A stretch of DNA of 64,000 bases from NCBI GenBank assembly GCA_012520655.1, contig JAAYNW010000010.1:45433-109432 (forward strand), given 5' to 3'. Position 1 is the first letter of the stretch. Each line of letters begins with the position of its first letter. Of the stretch, positions 16,573 through 26,092 are shown one piece after another. The translations under genes were made by a program, and so were the position numbers. The notes under the pieces were generated by a model. It saw only the letters and a list, made by a program, of their open reading frames with translations. It ran no database searches and was not told the origin of the DNA. Source of the DNA: Clostridiales bacterium (GTDB lineage Bacteria; Bacillota; Clostridia; Lachnospirales; Lachnospiraceae).

Positions 16573-17312
16573 ATAAGGTATTGATAATCGTTCCGGCGTT
16601 TAATGAAGAGGAAAATATGGCGGCACTGTTTGACCAGCTTTGCAAGCCGGAGATACGCAGCTTTGCTGATATTCTTGTAATTAACGATGCTTCCAAAGAT
16701 AAGACGGGAAACATCGCCAAATCGTATCACGTATCTTTAGTTACTCATGTTTTTAATTTGGGTTATGGTTCGGCGCTTCAGGTCGGGTATAAATATGCGG
16801 TGCGTCGAGGTTACGACTATGTCATTCAGTTGGATGCGGACGGACAGCACAATATTTCCAATATAGGTCATATCTATCAGTGTCTGACCACACCGGATAC
16901 AGAAGGAAATACGCCGGATATTGTAATTGGTTCGCGTTTTGTGGAGGGGAGCCGGTCATTTCAGATTTCCAATATTAAAAAAATGTCTATCAAAATGTTT
17001 TCTTGGCTGATAAAGAGGATGACGGGCAAAAAAATTACAGATCCTACTTCCGGTTTGCAGGGATTAAACAGAAAAGCATTTACTTATTATTCAATTTACG
17101 GCAATTTCGACTATTTTTATCCCGACGCCAATATGATAATACAGATGCTTCTGCTGGGATACCGGGTGGAAGAGACATCAGCCGTCATGCATGAGAGGAC
17201 GGCGGGCGTAAGTATGCACACCGGACTTTTAAAGCAACTAACCTATATGATGATTATGCCCTTAAGCATCTGGACTGTATTGATTCGGATAAAAAGGGGA
17301 TTGCAGAAGTAG
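16569..17312 (+). CDS. Family 2 glycosyltransferase, polyprenyl-phosphate sugar synthase type
   Basis: This 247-residue GT-A enzyme has VPAFNEEENM at the start, VINDASKDKT for nucleotide binding and QLDADGQHN with the metal-binding DxD. Its length and the DPTSGLQGLNRKAF segment match dolichol-phosphate-mannose synthase-like enzymes, which make a lipid-phosphate sugar donor. A DUF2304 protein two genes upstream and a large polytopic protein downstream (22178-24502) are the usual partners of such a donor pathway. A basic C-terminus without membrane helices suggests peripheral membrane association. Confidence 0.8.
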   Translation: MNKVLIIVPAFNEEENMAALFDQLCKPEIRSFADILVINDASKDKTGNIAKSYHVSLVTHVFNLGYGSALQVGYKYAVRRGYDYVIQLDADGQHNISNIGHIYQCLTTPDTEGNTPDIVIGSRFVEGSRSFQISNIKKMSIKMFSWLIKRMTGKKITDPTSGLQGLNRKAFTYYSIYGNFDYFYPDANMIIQMLLLGYRVEETSAVMHERTAGVSMHTGLLKQLTYMMIMPLSIWTVLIRIKRGLQK

Positions 17313-17326
17313 AAGGGAATTCTTTT

Positions 17327-18697
17327 ATGGGATACAAGCATAAGAAAACGAAAGTACAATGGACTCCGCTTTCGAGAACGGAAAAGGCAGAGGTTTTGCA
17401 AAATCCATATTGCGGATTATATTCCATCTATCGTTTTTTCGCGGATAGTGACAGGGAGGCCGTAGAAGGTACTTTGATTGAAGATGTTAGGGTGGAAGAG
17501 ACGCATCGAATCTGCCTTGTGGAAATCAACCTTCTTAAGTTCAATGAGACGGAACTGCCGAAGGAAGCACTGGAAATAGTACGGCGGATTTTTTCTCACT
17601 TTGCATCCTTGAGAAAACAGATGATTGTCCGCTTTTTATATGATTGGGAAGGAAAGGGGATAGTGAGTGAACCAAAGGATATTTCCGTTATTTTAAATCA
17701 TATGTGCCAGCTCGCCCCGCTGTTAAAGGGATATGCAAAAGATATCTACATCCTCCAGGGACTTTTTATTGGAAGCTGGGGAGAAATGCACAATTCACGC
17801 TACCTGAGTGAGAAACATATCACCAGGCTGGCCAGGCAATTGTATGAATGTTCGGGCGAAAGCACACAGATTGCGCTGCGCTGTCCCAATTTTTGGCGGA
17901 TGATATTCAAAACGTATCAGCCGCTTGACAGGGCTTGTGCTTTTAAGCATATTCAAAAGGCAAGATTTTCTTTGTTCAATGACGGTATTATGGCTTCGGA
18001 CACGGACTTTGGAACTTATGGCAATGTGGAGATGAAGGATGCCAGATATTACAGTGAGAAATGGATACGCAAGGATGAACTGGAATTCCAGAATCAATTG
18101 TGTAAATATGTCTCCAACGGAGGAGAGGTAATTAATGAGTGTTCCTGGAACGACGTAAGTCCGGCGCTGGAGGGACTTCGAAAGATGAGGATATCCTACC
18201 TTCACAGTAGGTACGATGAAAAAGTGCTGAATAAATGGAAAGCTGCAAAATCGGGAATAAACAACGCGCTGTGGAAGGACAGAACCGCGTTTGAATATAT
18301 TGAGGCTCACTTAGGTTATCGGTTCGCTATCATGGATGCGGGAGTATCCCTCGCACCGGACAAAAGTGGCAGGCTGAGAGTGGCGGTAAGGCTGATTAAT
18401 CAAGGTTTTGCTCCCTGCTATCATAAGTTCGAGGTGAAGCTTGTGATTCGCGATACATCATTCTTAGAGCTATACGAATATGAGGTTGATACGGATACCC
18501 GCATGTGGATGCCGGGTGAACCGGTAGAGTTGGAAGCATTGATTGCTCCTGCGCAATTCAAACTGAAAAACTATATGTTATGTCTTGGAATCTATGACCC
18601 GCAGACGGAAGAAAAGATTCAGATTGCGAATACCTTTTCTGTGGCAGACTATATGGGCAACTACAGTCTGGGCAGTTTTACAGTATATATTCCGTAA
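17327..18697 (+). CDS. DUF4874/DUF4832 protein, putative TIM-barrel glycoside-active enzyme
   Basis: The 456-residue protein has a DUF4874-like N-terminal barrel (NPYCGLYSIYRFF at about residue 26; LQGLFIGSWGEMHNS near residue 143). A DUF4832-like beta-rich C-terminal domain starts about residue 325 (VSLAPDKSGRLRVAVRLINQGF). GEMH in the barrel places a Glu where a catalytic residue often sits. These domain pairs are commonly secreted, but no signal peptide is visible here, so the product may be cytoplasmic or exported by another route. It sits 14 nt after the GT2 gene. Function is not established. Confidence 0.65.
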   Translation: MGYKHKKTKVQWTPLSRTEKAEVLQNPYCGLYSIYRFFADSDREAVEGTLIEDVRVEETHRICLVEINLLKFNETELPKEALEIVRRIFSHFASLRKQMIVRFLYDWEGKGIVSEPKDISVILNHMCQLAPLLKGYAKDIYILQGLFIGSWGEMHNSRYLSEKHITRLARQLYECSGESTQIALRCPNFWRMIFKTYQPLDRACAFKHIQKARFSLFNDGIMASDTDFGTYGNVEMKDARYYSEKWIRKDELEFQNQLCKYVSNGGEVINECSWNDVSPALEGLRKMRISYLHSRYDEKVLNKWKAAKSGINNALWKDRTAFEYIEAHLGYRFAIMDAGVSLAPDKSGRLRVAVRLINQGFAPCYHKFEVKLVIRDTSFLELYEYEVDTDTRMWMPGEPVELEALIAPAQFKLKNYMLCLGIYDPQTEEKIQIANTFSVADYMGNYSLGSFTVYIP

Positions 18698-18735
18698 GCG
18701 GTCATTATTCCGCTAAAAAAAGTAAAGGAAGAATT

Positions 18736-20688
18736 ATGTCGGATTCATTACTGAATGTTATCTTAATTGCAAAAAAAAATACTTCGTTGAGCTTCGTACG
18801 TGCATTGCAAAGTGTTCTCTATCAGACCTACACCCCCATTAAGGTGTTGGTCATAGATGCCAATGAACATGACAGCTTGTATAGCCTGGGGTTGCAAGAG
18901 GATCTGATGGCGTTCCCGGAGGTCAGCTACTTGAGGTTAGAGCCTTCCCTTTCTATTGCAGCTATCCGCAATCATGTGCTTCAGAGCTTGGAAGGAGACT
19001 ATATCGCTTATTTGAACAGTAGCGACGTATGGAAGCCGGATAATGCGCAGCGGCAGATTAGCGGGTTAAAAGAGAACCCGGAGGCAGGGGCATCCTGTTG
19101 TAACGGAATACTGATGGATGAACGGAAGGCAGAGATGGAAGTAGAACCTCTGTCGGAGTGTTCGGATGGGGATTCCGCCATGTGGCTCCTGAGCAATCCG
19201 GCCAGAATGTCCGCGCAGGTCATCTACCGGACAGACGCAATTAGAGCTCTGGGAGGCTTTGACGAGCAGTTTGTCAATTTTTGTGATGGCGACATGCTGC
19301 TGCGACTCAGTAAGGAAAGGCAGGTTCTGCTTCTGGCCGATTCCTTGTGCGAATGCCGTATTACATCGGACAATGAGACCTATGACTGGGATAATTTCAA
19401 AGATGGTCAGAAGGTTCTATATAAATATATGGATGTTTTTCTGGTGAACAAACATATGGCGCAGAATTTCTACGGGCGTATGATTTCTCTAGCCGGAATC
19501 AATTACATGTGGCTGAACTATTTCATCTATATTTATATGTATTTTATTAAAGCGCCGGCGCGTTCAATCTGGATGCTTATGAAAAAAACCGGAAAGCTTA
19601 TTTATTATACGGTAAAATGGAACAGGCGCGCATTATCAATGTTTAAAGAGAAGCTTCGAATCGGCATGGATATACATATGATTCGAGTCGGGAGGCTCGA
19701 TGGGATAAAGGCTTTAAAGCAAGTTTATGTCCCGGAAAAGGACATAGATAAGCCGCTTGAGTTTTCTTCTGCGCACGAATATAATGGGAAAAATTCTCTG
19801 GACTTTTCGTTTGACCGGAATCTGGAAAGCATTGTCATTCCGGAATATGTGACGGTAATTAAGAAGAATATGTTCTATGGCTGTGACCGTTTGGTCAGTG
19901 TGGAAATACCGAATACTGTCTTGGAGATCCAGGCTCATGCATTCCATATGTGCAGGAATCTGCGTTACGTTACCTTCAGCGAAGGCAGCCGCCTCGGTAA
20001 GATAGGAGAATACGCCTTTGCGGGCTGCCGTCAGCTAAAGATGATCAGTCTGCCCTCCAATATTGTGAAGATCGGCAAATACGCTTTTGCCGAGTGCTGC
20101 TCATTAAGACAGCTATCGTTTACTTATCTGCACCATGGAGAGGAAAAAATCCATAATTTTTATCCTACTGCGATCAGCAAACTTCCCCGATATGCTTTTA
20201 TGGGATGCACCGATTTGTTATCGGTGGAATTTGGCGAAAACAGTATATTGGAAAAGCTGGAGACAGGCGTTTTCTTAGGCTGTACCAGCCTGCAAGAGGT
20301 GGTTCTGGCCAGCGGAATAAAAGCATTGGGCAATTATGCATTCGCATATTGCAAGGAACTCGAAACGGTGGCCATACCGCAGATTGATGCGCTGAAAAGC
20401 ATAGGGAAGTGTGCCTTTATGCACTGTGAAGCATTGGATTATTTCTTATTCCCCAACCAGATCGAGAGGATACTTATGCGGACTTTTTATGGTTGCTCTA
20501 ACCTGAAGCAGGTTAAGATTCCGAAGATGGTGCTTTCAATTAATCATCAGGCTTTTGCAAAATGTAGCTCGCTTTCAAATGCAATTATTATCTCAGGAGA
20601 CACTTCTATATCACCCACAGCCTTTGACAGACATACAGAGGTTCAAATTCCGGGGGGCGAGAACAAAGATGATTCTTCTGTCGACTAA
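18736..20688 (+). CDS. Family 2 glycosyltransferase fused to BspA-type leucine-rich repeats
   Basis: Residues 1-230 are a GT-A domain with VILIAKKNTSLSFVRALQS, a DANEHDS acidic loop and GGFDEQFVNFCDGDMLLRLS. Residues 250-275 form a hydrophobic stretch rich in Tyr and Phe that probably touches the membrane. Residues 350-640 contain at least eight LRR_5 (BspA-like) repeats of about 23 residues, each ending in motifs such as MFYGCDRL, AFAGCRQL and AFAYCKEL. LRR_5 repeats usually appear on secreted or surface proteins, so joining them to a cytosolic glycosyltransferase is unusual. They may dock partner proteins or the glycan. ATG 18736 follows AAGGAAG. Confidence 0.8.
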   Translation: MSDSLLNVILIAKKNTSLSFVRALQSVLYQTYTPIKVLVIDANEHDSLYSLGLQEDLMAFPEVSYLRLEPSLSIAAIRNHVLQSLEGDYIAYLNSSDVWKPDNAQRQISGLKENPEAGASCCNGILMDERKAEMEVEPLSECSDGDSAMWLLSNPARMSAQVIYRTDAIRALGGFDEQFVNFCDGDMLLRLSKERQVLLLADSLCECRITSDNETYDWDNFKDGQKVLYKYMDVFLVNKHMAQNFYGRMISLAGINYMWLNYFIYIYMYFIKAPARSIWMLMKKTGKLIYYTVKWNRRALSMFKEKLRIGMDIHMIRVGRLDGIKALKQVYVPEKDIDKPLEFSSAHEYNGKNSLDFSFDRNLESIVIPEYVTVIKKNMFYGCDRLVSVEIPNTVLEIQAHAFHMCRNLRYVTFSEGSRLGKIGEYAFAGCRQLKMISLPSNIVKIGKYAFAECCSLRQLSFTYLHHGEEKIHNFYPTAISKLPRYAFMGCTDLLSVEFGENSILEKLETGVFLGCTSLQEVVLASGIKALGNYAFAYCKELETVAIPQIDALKSIGKCAFMHCEALDYFLFPNQIERILMRTFYGCSNLKQVKIPKMVLSINHQAFAKCSSLSNAIIISGDTSISPTAFDRHTEVQIPGGENKDDSSVD

Positions 20689-20700
20689 AGGATACTGTCC

Positions 20701-22146
20701 ATGAATTCACAAGTGAAAAAAAACTATATATATAATGTTATATACCGGCTGTCCATCTGCATTCTGCCGTTAGTAGTCACTCCTTATGTGGCGCGCGTGC
20801 TGGGGGCGAAGCAGGTGGGACTCTATGCTTTTTCCAGTACGGTCGCCTGCTATTTTATCATGTTTGGAAAGCTGGGCCTGGACAATTACGGGAATCGCAG
20901 CATCGCATCCTGCCGCGATGATATGGAGAAACGCAGCAGGGTATTTTGGGGAATTTACCTTATGCAGGTAGTTACTTCCCTGATTTCTATCCTAATTTTT
21001 ATAATACTCGTATTGACCGTTTTCAAGGGAGAAAGCATCATATATTGGATGCAGCTTATGTATGTGGGATCCATACTTTTTGATGTCAGTTGGTTCTTTT
21101 ACGGTGTGGAGCGGTTTCGGATTACAATGATTCGGAGCTTGATTTCCAGAACGCTTATTATTATAGGAGTATTTGTATTTGTACATTCGGAAAAAGACCT
21201 ATGGGCATATACTTGCGTGATGTCCGCTTGCTTCTTATTGGAACAGATTCAGCTCATTCCGTTTATGTTCAGACAGGTAAAACGGGTTCGCTTGAAAAAA
21301 GAGGACATTGTCTGCCATATTGTGCCGAACTTTAAACTGTTTGTTCCTTTGCTCGCCTTGAGCAGTTATCATTGGATGGATAAGCTCATGCTCGGCGTTA
21401 TAACAAAAAGTACGGCAATTGTAGCGTTCTATACGTATGCAGAGAATATAATCAATCTGCCCAAAGGAATTATGTCCGCTTTGGATACAGTGATGCTTCC
21501 TAGGATATCCAATCTGGTGGCAAATGAACGGATGAAAGAGGGCCTGCAGAAGATGCGGGCAGCCATCAAATTTAACAGCTTTGTCAGCTGTGCATTATGC
21601 TTCGGGATTGCCGGGGTCTCCCCCATTTTTATTCCGTGGTTTTTCGGGGATGAATATTTGCCTGCAATCGTGCTGACTATGGAACTTTCTATGGTTATGA
21701 TTCCCATGAGTCTGGCGGAGATGGTTCAGACGCAGTATCTGATTCCGTTTAAGAGAGAGAGTATCTATATCCGTGCGGTAACATTGGGAGCAGTAACGGA
21801 CATCGCTCTTAACCTTTTGCTGATTCCCGGTTATGGAGCCTCCGGAGCAGTTATAGGAACGTTGTGTGCGGAGGTACTCGTCTGTGCCTATCAGATGCAT
21901 TATATAAAGGATGTATACCGTTATAGGCAGTTATTCAAAATGCTGCTTCCTTTTATGGCCTGCGGTCTGCTGGAATTTGCGGTGACCTATTCCATGTGCG
22001 GACTGCCTTTCAATTCGTTTATACTTTTACCTATGCAGATTCTTGCAGGCGGCAGCGTATACCTGCTGGCATATGCCGTTTATGCAATATGCATCAGCAA
22101 GGAATATCGCAGTTTGGGAGAAATTATCAGCAGTCTAAGATCATAA
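20701..22146 (+). CDS. Wzx-type oligosaccharide flippase
   Basis: The 481-residue polytopic protein has 12-14 hydrophobic segments and the N-terminal pattern of the polysaccharide transport family (YRLSICILPLVVTPYVARVLG, then LGLDNYGNRSIA). Such proteins flip undecaprenyl-linked repeat units across the membrane. It is distinct from PelG upstream, so the operon carries two export proteins. The start is 12 nt after the LRR-containing glycosyltransferase, and the next gene follows after 31 nt. Confidence 0.85.
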   Translation: MNSQVKKNYIYNVIYRLSICILPLVVTPYVARVLGAKQVGLYAFSSTVACYFIMFGKLGLDNYGNRSIASCRDDMEKRSRVFWGIYLMQVVTSLISILIFIILVLTVFKGESIIYWMQLMYVGSILFDVSWFFYGVERFRITMIRSLISRTLIIIGVFVFVHSEKDLWAYTCVMSACFLLEQIQLIPFMFRQVKRVRLKKEDIVCHIVPNFKLFVPLLALSSYHWMDKLMLGVITKSTAIVAFYTYAENIINLPKGIMSALDTVMLPRISNLVANERMKEGLQKMRAAIKFNSFVSCALCFGIAGVSPIFIPWFFGDEYLPAIVLTMELSMVMIPMSLAEMVQTQYLIPFKRESIYIRAVTLGAVTDIALNLLLIPGYGASGAVIGTLCAEVLVCAYQMHYIKDVYRYRQLFKMLLPFMACGLLEFAVTYSMCGLPFNSFILLPMQILAGGSVYLLAYAVYAICISKEYRSLGEIISSLRS

Positions 22147-22177
22147 ATTTAAAGAAAAAGAGGAGGAGAAAAAGAAA

Positions 22178-24502
22178 GTGATCGTCGATACCAGTGCCTA
22201 TGTATTATCAATGATACTTGTTTTAATAAGCTGTGTAGTTCGGGATTTTCTGATTCCGCTTTTCGTATGGAAAGAGCACCTTAAGAATAAAAGCTATGCC
22301 TATCGTTTCTGGTTCTGCGTGATAACGCAGGCCAGCCTTGAGATTAATCTTGTGCTTTTTCTCGGCTTTTTGGATATATGTAACCGCGGAACGGTAATTG
22401 CATGCAATATAATAGTATACCTTCTGATTCTTTGGAATTTTTCGGATAAAAAATTCTTCCGGCATTGCAAGGAATGGTCCGACGCTTTCTGGGCAGCCTA
22501 TAAGAACGACAGGTTGACGAGCTATCTTCTGTCCGGGACTGCAGCGTGGTGGAAAAGGAAATTAAAGGCGGTGGGAGAATGGCCGCTTTGGCGTTATATG
22601 TTGAGGTATTGGCTGGAAACACTCTTTCTTGCTGGGTTGATCATATATAATATATGGTTTTTGACTCATAATGTTATGCTTTACCATTGCTATCAGTTTT
22701 CCGATATTCCGGTACATCAGTCTTGGATTTACGAATTGGAGCAGGGCACACTGTTTTCTGACGGAATCTATCCTTTCGGAATGCATGCTATGGTATACAT
22801 CATACGTGTATTGTTTGGTTTGAACCTGCGCGAAATACTGCTTTATGCCGGGGCATATCAGACGGTACTGCTTTTAATCGGCCTTTTTTTGCTGGCAAAG
22901 GAAATATTTTATGCGAAGTACACTCCGATTACGGTCATCCTGATAATCAGCCTTATGCTGAATCAGGGAAGATACGCCGCTTCCCTTCCGCAGGAAGCGG
23001 GAATGTATGCGGTTGTGGGAATTGCATATTTTATGATTCGCTGTTTGCATAAGGACAGGAAAAAGTTTGATCTTGCAGGAGATTCCCGCCTTCGGAGAAT
23101 ATTCCGCATGAATTCTTATATCAATCGAAGGTATATCCGTTCGGAAGAACTTCTTCTTATGCTTTGCGTGGCTTTGGTCATCGCCTACCATTTTTATACT
23201 GCTATCGCGGCAGTTTTCCTTGTGGTGGCTATCGGTATCGCCTATATTCCGAAGATTTTCAAGAAGCAATATTTCATTCCGCTCTTATTTTGCGGAGTAA
23301 TGGGCGCCCTTATCGCCGTGTTGCCCATGGGCGCCTGCCTTGCCAAGGGAATACCGTTTCAGGAATCTATGGCGTGGGCTACCAGCGTTATAACAGGAGA
23401 GGAATGGGTAGGGAGCGACCCGGATTACCAGTCGGAACTGGCGGAAGCACTTAACCGGGATGATATAGGTGGGGATTCCCCGGAGAACGAGACTGAAGAT
23501 ACGGTAGAGAAGGAAAAAGCAAAAGTTGATTATTCTTCTATGACACCTATGGAAATTGTCCGGTTCTATTTCAATGCGCTTGTAAACTTTGGTATTCTTG
23601 CCATGTTCGGCTATGATGCGGTCCGGCTGATGTTTACCTGCATGCTGCTCGGTGCTATTTGTGCATTTTTCTTGTGGTTTTTCAAGAAGACAAGGTGCTA
23701 TGGTCATGATTACATGGCAATGATTATTAATATGATTATATTATGTACGATGGGAGCAGCACAGCAGCTGGGACTTATGGAGCTGGTTGCGGCGGCGAGA
23801 GCATCTACCTTTGCAGAGCCCTTTGTCGGAATCATCTATATGATGCCTGTCGATTTTGCCTTCCGAGTTCTCGGAACATGGAAGAACCGCTATTATCAGG
23901 CGGTTTTACACACATTATCGGCTGCGGTCTGCATAGCTGCAGCATATATGATAATTACCTTGGGCTGGTATCATTCTTTCTTCGATGTCAATCAAGCCTA
24001 TTATAATGAGTCGGAATATCTGCTGCGGAATATTAAAAAGTCTTATGCTAAGAATACCTTTACAATTGTATCTCCGACGGATGAATATTATGACGTTCTC
24101 GATTACGGCAGACATACACAGTTGTCGGAATTTATAAATATGGTCAATAAAAATCAGGAAGCTTTTACTTTCCCGACAGAATATGTTTTCTTCTTTATAG
24201 AGAAAAAGGTTTTGCAGGATTATTTCTTCGGTCCTGTGAACGTTGATTTGAAATATGCGGCAATGGATTTTGCTTACTTCGCAAATACACAGGATTATTA
24301 TTTTGAGCGTGCAACGATAGAGTCACAGGCTTATTATTGGGCCTTAAAATTCAAACAGATGTATCCTCGCAACTTCAAGGTCTACTATGAGGATGACATT
24401 TACATCGCCTATATTATGAAACAGAATCCATATAGCCCTTATGATTTACAGATAGACTATCTGGCAGATTATGCCGATGAGATAAAGGCAAACGGATGGT
24501 AA
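22178..24502 (+). CDS. Large polytopic membrane protein, possible GT-C-like glycosyltransferase
   Basis: The 774-residue protein has about a dozen hydrophobic segments and an extracytoplasmic C-terminal domain of about 180 residues after the last helix near residue 595. An acidic, poorly structured insert lies near residue 425 (DDIGGDSPENETEDTVEKE). The arrangement resembles GT-C enzymes that use polyprenyl-phosphate sugars, which would pair with the lipid-sugar synthase at 16569-17312. I see no definitive catalytic motif. The start is a GTG, about 10 nt after GAGGAGG. Confidence 0.65.
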   Translation: MIVDTSAYVLSMILVLISCVVRDFLIPLFVWKEHLKNKSYAYRFWFCVITQASLEINLVLFLGFLDICNRGTVIACNIIVYLLILWNFSDKKFFRHCKEWSDAFWAAYKNDRLTSYLLSGTAAWWKRKLKAVGEWPLWRYMLRYWLETLFLAGLIIYNIWFLTHNVMLYHCYQFSDIPVHQSWIYELEQGTLFSDGIYPFGMHAMVYIIRVLFGLNLREILLYAGAYQTVLLLIGLFLLAKEIFYAKYTPITVILIISLMLNQGRYAASLPQEAGMYAVVGIAYFMIRCLHKDRKKFDLAGDSRLRRIFRMNSYINRRYIRSEELLLMLCVALVIAYHFYTAIAAVFLVVAIGIAYIPKIFKKQYFIPLLFCGVMGALIAVLPMGACLAKGIPFQESMAWATSVITGEEWVGSDPDYQSELAEALNRDDIGGDSPENETEDTVEKEKAKVDYSSMTPMEIVRFYFNALVNFGILAMFGYDAVRLMFTCMLLGAICAFFLWFFKKTRCYGHDYMAMIINMIILCTMGAAQQLGLMELVAAARASTFAEPFVGIIYMMPVDFAFRVLGTWKNRYYQAVLHTLSAAVCIAAAYMIITLGWYHSFFDVNQAYYNESEYLLRNIKKSYAKNTFTIVSPTDEYYDVLDYGRHTQLSEFINMVNKNQEAFTFPTEYVFFFIEKKVLQDYFFGPVNVDLKYAAMDFAYFANTQDYYFERATIESQAYYWALKFKQMYPRNFKVYYEDDIYIAYIMKQNPYSPYDLQIDYLADYADEIKANGW

Positions 24503-24562
24503 TGGGAATCTACAATAAGAATCAAAGATTTGCGAGGGCACGAAGAAAAGAGGGAAGATGAA

Positions 24563-25549
24563 ATGGGAAAAGAACAGAAATTGTGTGTTGCATATGCGGC
24601 GGATGATAACTATGCGAAATACCTCGGTATTTCCATGTTGTCCTTATTCAGATCTAATTCGATATTTAAAGAAATAGAAGTATTTGTTCTGGACTGCGGT
24701 ATATTGGATGCAAATAAGGAAAAACTGAAAGCTATTGCAGAAAAATATGCGAGGGTAATTTCCTTTATATGCATGGATGAGGCGGTATCCTGTCTTAATC
24801 TGCGAATGGGGGTCAGAAAAATATCAATTGCTTCTTATGCGAGGTTATTTTTAGCATCTATACTGCCGGAAAGCTGTACAAAAGTGTTGTATCTTGATTG
24901 TGATACGATTGTGAGAGATGAATTGACCGATCTTTTTAATTTGAATTTGGAAGGAAATATGGTTGCCGGTGTACAGGATACGGTGGATAGCTTTTTTCTT
25001 AAGAAGATTGGACTTGAGTCCAATGAGCATTATGTGAATGCCGGCATTCTGCTGATTAATCTGGAGGGGTGGCGGACGGCACGGCTGGAGCAGCAATTTA
25101 TGGAGTTTATAAGGAAGTTTGAAGGTAATGTTCCCCATCACGATCAGGGAACAATCAATGGAGTCTGCAGAAGACAGAAGCTGCTCATAGATCCCAGATT
25201 CAATGTAACCTCAAACTTTTACACTTTTTCTGCAAAAACAATTAAATATATATATTTTATGGATAGCTTTTATGCGCAGGAGGAGCTGGAAGCTGCGAAG
25301 AAAAATCCAGCGATCCTCCATTTCACTACAGGCTTGGTAGGAAGACCATGGGAAGAAAAATGCACACATCCGATGAAAGAAGAATATTCGAAAGTAGCTG
25401 TAACTTCACCATGGAAAGAGGACCCGCTTCTGCCGGATAGCAGAAGACTTTCGGTAAAAGCTTTTTCATGGTTTTATCATTGCATGCCGCTGTTTTTATC
25501 CAAAGCTGTATATCGGTCTGTTTGCTGGCTGACGCACATCGGGGAATAA
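24563..25549 (+). CDS. Family 8 glycosyltransferase
   Basis: This 328-residue retaining GT-A enzyme has VAYAADDNYAKYLGISMLSL at the N-terminus, YLDCDTIV with the metal-binding DxD, NAGILLINLEGWR and HHDQGTIN, all landmarks of family 8. It transfers glucose or galactose from UDP-sugars in lipooligosaccharide and capsule pathways. I use ATG 24563, after an AGGGAAG site, rather than an in-frame TTG at 24530. It is the last gene of the 18.6-kb run. No obvious terminator follows, although AT-rich runs lie at 25565-25605. Confidence 0.85.
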   Translation: MGKEQKLCVAYAADDNYAKYLGISMLSLFRSNSIFKEIEVFVLDCGILDANKEKLKAIAEKYARVISFICMDEAVSCLNLRMGVRKISIASYARLFLASILPESCTKVLYLDCDTIVRDELTDLFNLNLEGNMVAGVQDTVDSFFLKKIGLESNEHYVNAGILLINLEGWRTARLEQQFMEFIRKFEGNVPHHDQGTINGVCRRQKLLIDPRFNVTSNFYTFSAKTIKYIYFMDSFYAQEELEAAKKNPAILHFTTGLVGRPWEEKCTHPMKEEYSKVAVTSPWKEDPLLPDSRRLSVKAFSWFYHCMPLFLSKAVYRSVCWLTHIGE

Positions 25550-25613
25550 ATGTCAGAAGTTTATAAAAAATAAAAAATATTTATTAAATTTTTATAACAT
25601 CTTTTGCAAACCG

Positions 25614-25642
25614 ATGACCAACAAACGTATATATGTTATAAT
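25614..25642 (+). promoter_or_regulatory. Promoter of the regulator-glf pair
   Basis: ATGACC at 25614-25619, 17 nt, then TATAAT at 25637-25642 with a TG one base upstream (extended -10). An imperfect dyad around ATGTATACAT (25657-25676) lies just after the predicted start and could be an operator or an early RNA stem. Confidence 0.6.
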
Positions 25643-25740
25643 AAAAATGCTCTACAGGTATGTATACATGTATGCCGGAAGGGCAGAATAACAGAAAAGA
25701 ACGATGCGAAATCAAATAGGAGATAGGAGGATGTGTAAGT

Positions 25741-26079
25741 ATGATAAAAGCAGAGATTTTAAAAAAGGAAATTTTATCACAGTATAAAAGCGTGCGTCAG
25801 TTTGCAATTGAGATGCAGATTCCTTATAGTACGTTGGTTACGGCTCTGGACAGGGGAATTGAGGGAATGGCATACGGAACAGTAATTAAGATGTGCGATA
25901 AGCTGAATCTGAATCCGGTAGATTTTTCATCGCTTGAAAAAGGAGCGGTTCTTGGCGAAAAGATTTTAGAAAATCGTGTAATGCAATATTATGTAAAGCT
26001 GAATAAGGCGGGCCGCAAAAAGGTTCTCGAATTAATGGAGGACTATGCACAGTTAGAAAAATACCAGATGAAGGAATAA
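25741..26079 (+). CDS. Small XRE-like helix-turn-helix regulator
   Basis: The 112-residue protein has a helix-turn-helix at about residues 14-55, including VRQFAIEMQIPYSTLVTALDR, of the XRE/Cro type. A helical C-terminus that probably dimerises (KAGRKKVLELMEDYAQLEKY) follows. GGAGG lies before the ATG. It is followed after 13 nt by UDP-galactopyranose mutase and has its own promoter, so it may control the pair or the neighbouring glycan genes. The target is unknown. Confidence 0.75.
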   Translation: MIKAEILKKEILSQYKSVRQFAIEMQIPYSTLVTALDRGIEGMAYGTVIKMCDKLNLNPVDFSSLEKGAVLGEKILENRVMQYYVKLNKAGRKKVLELMEDYAQLEKYQMKE

Positions 26080-26092
26080 AAGAGGATAAATC

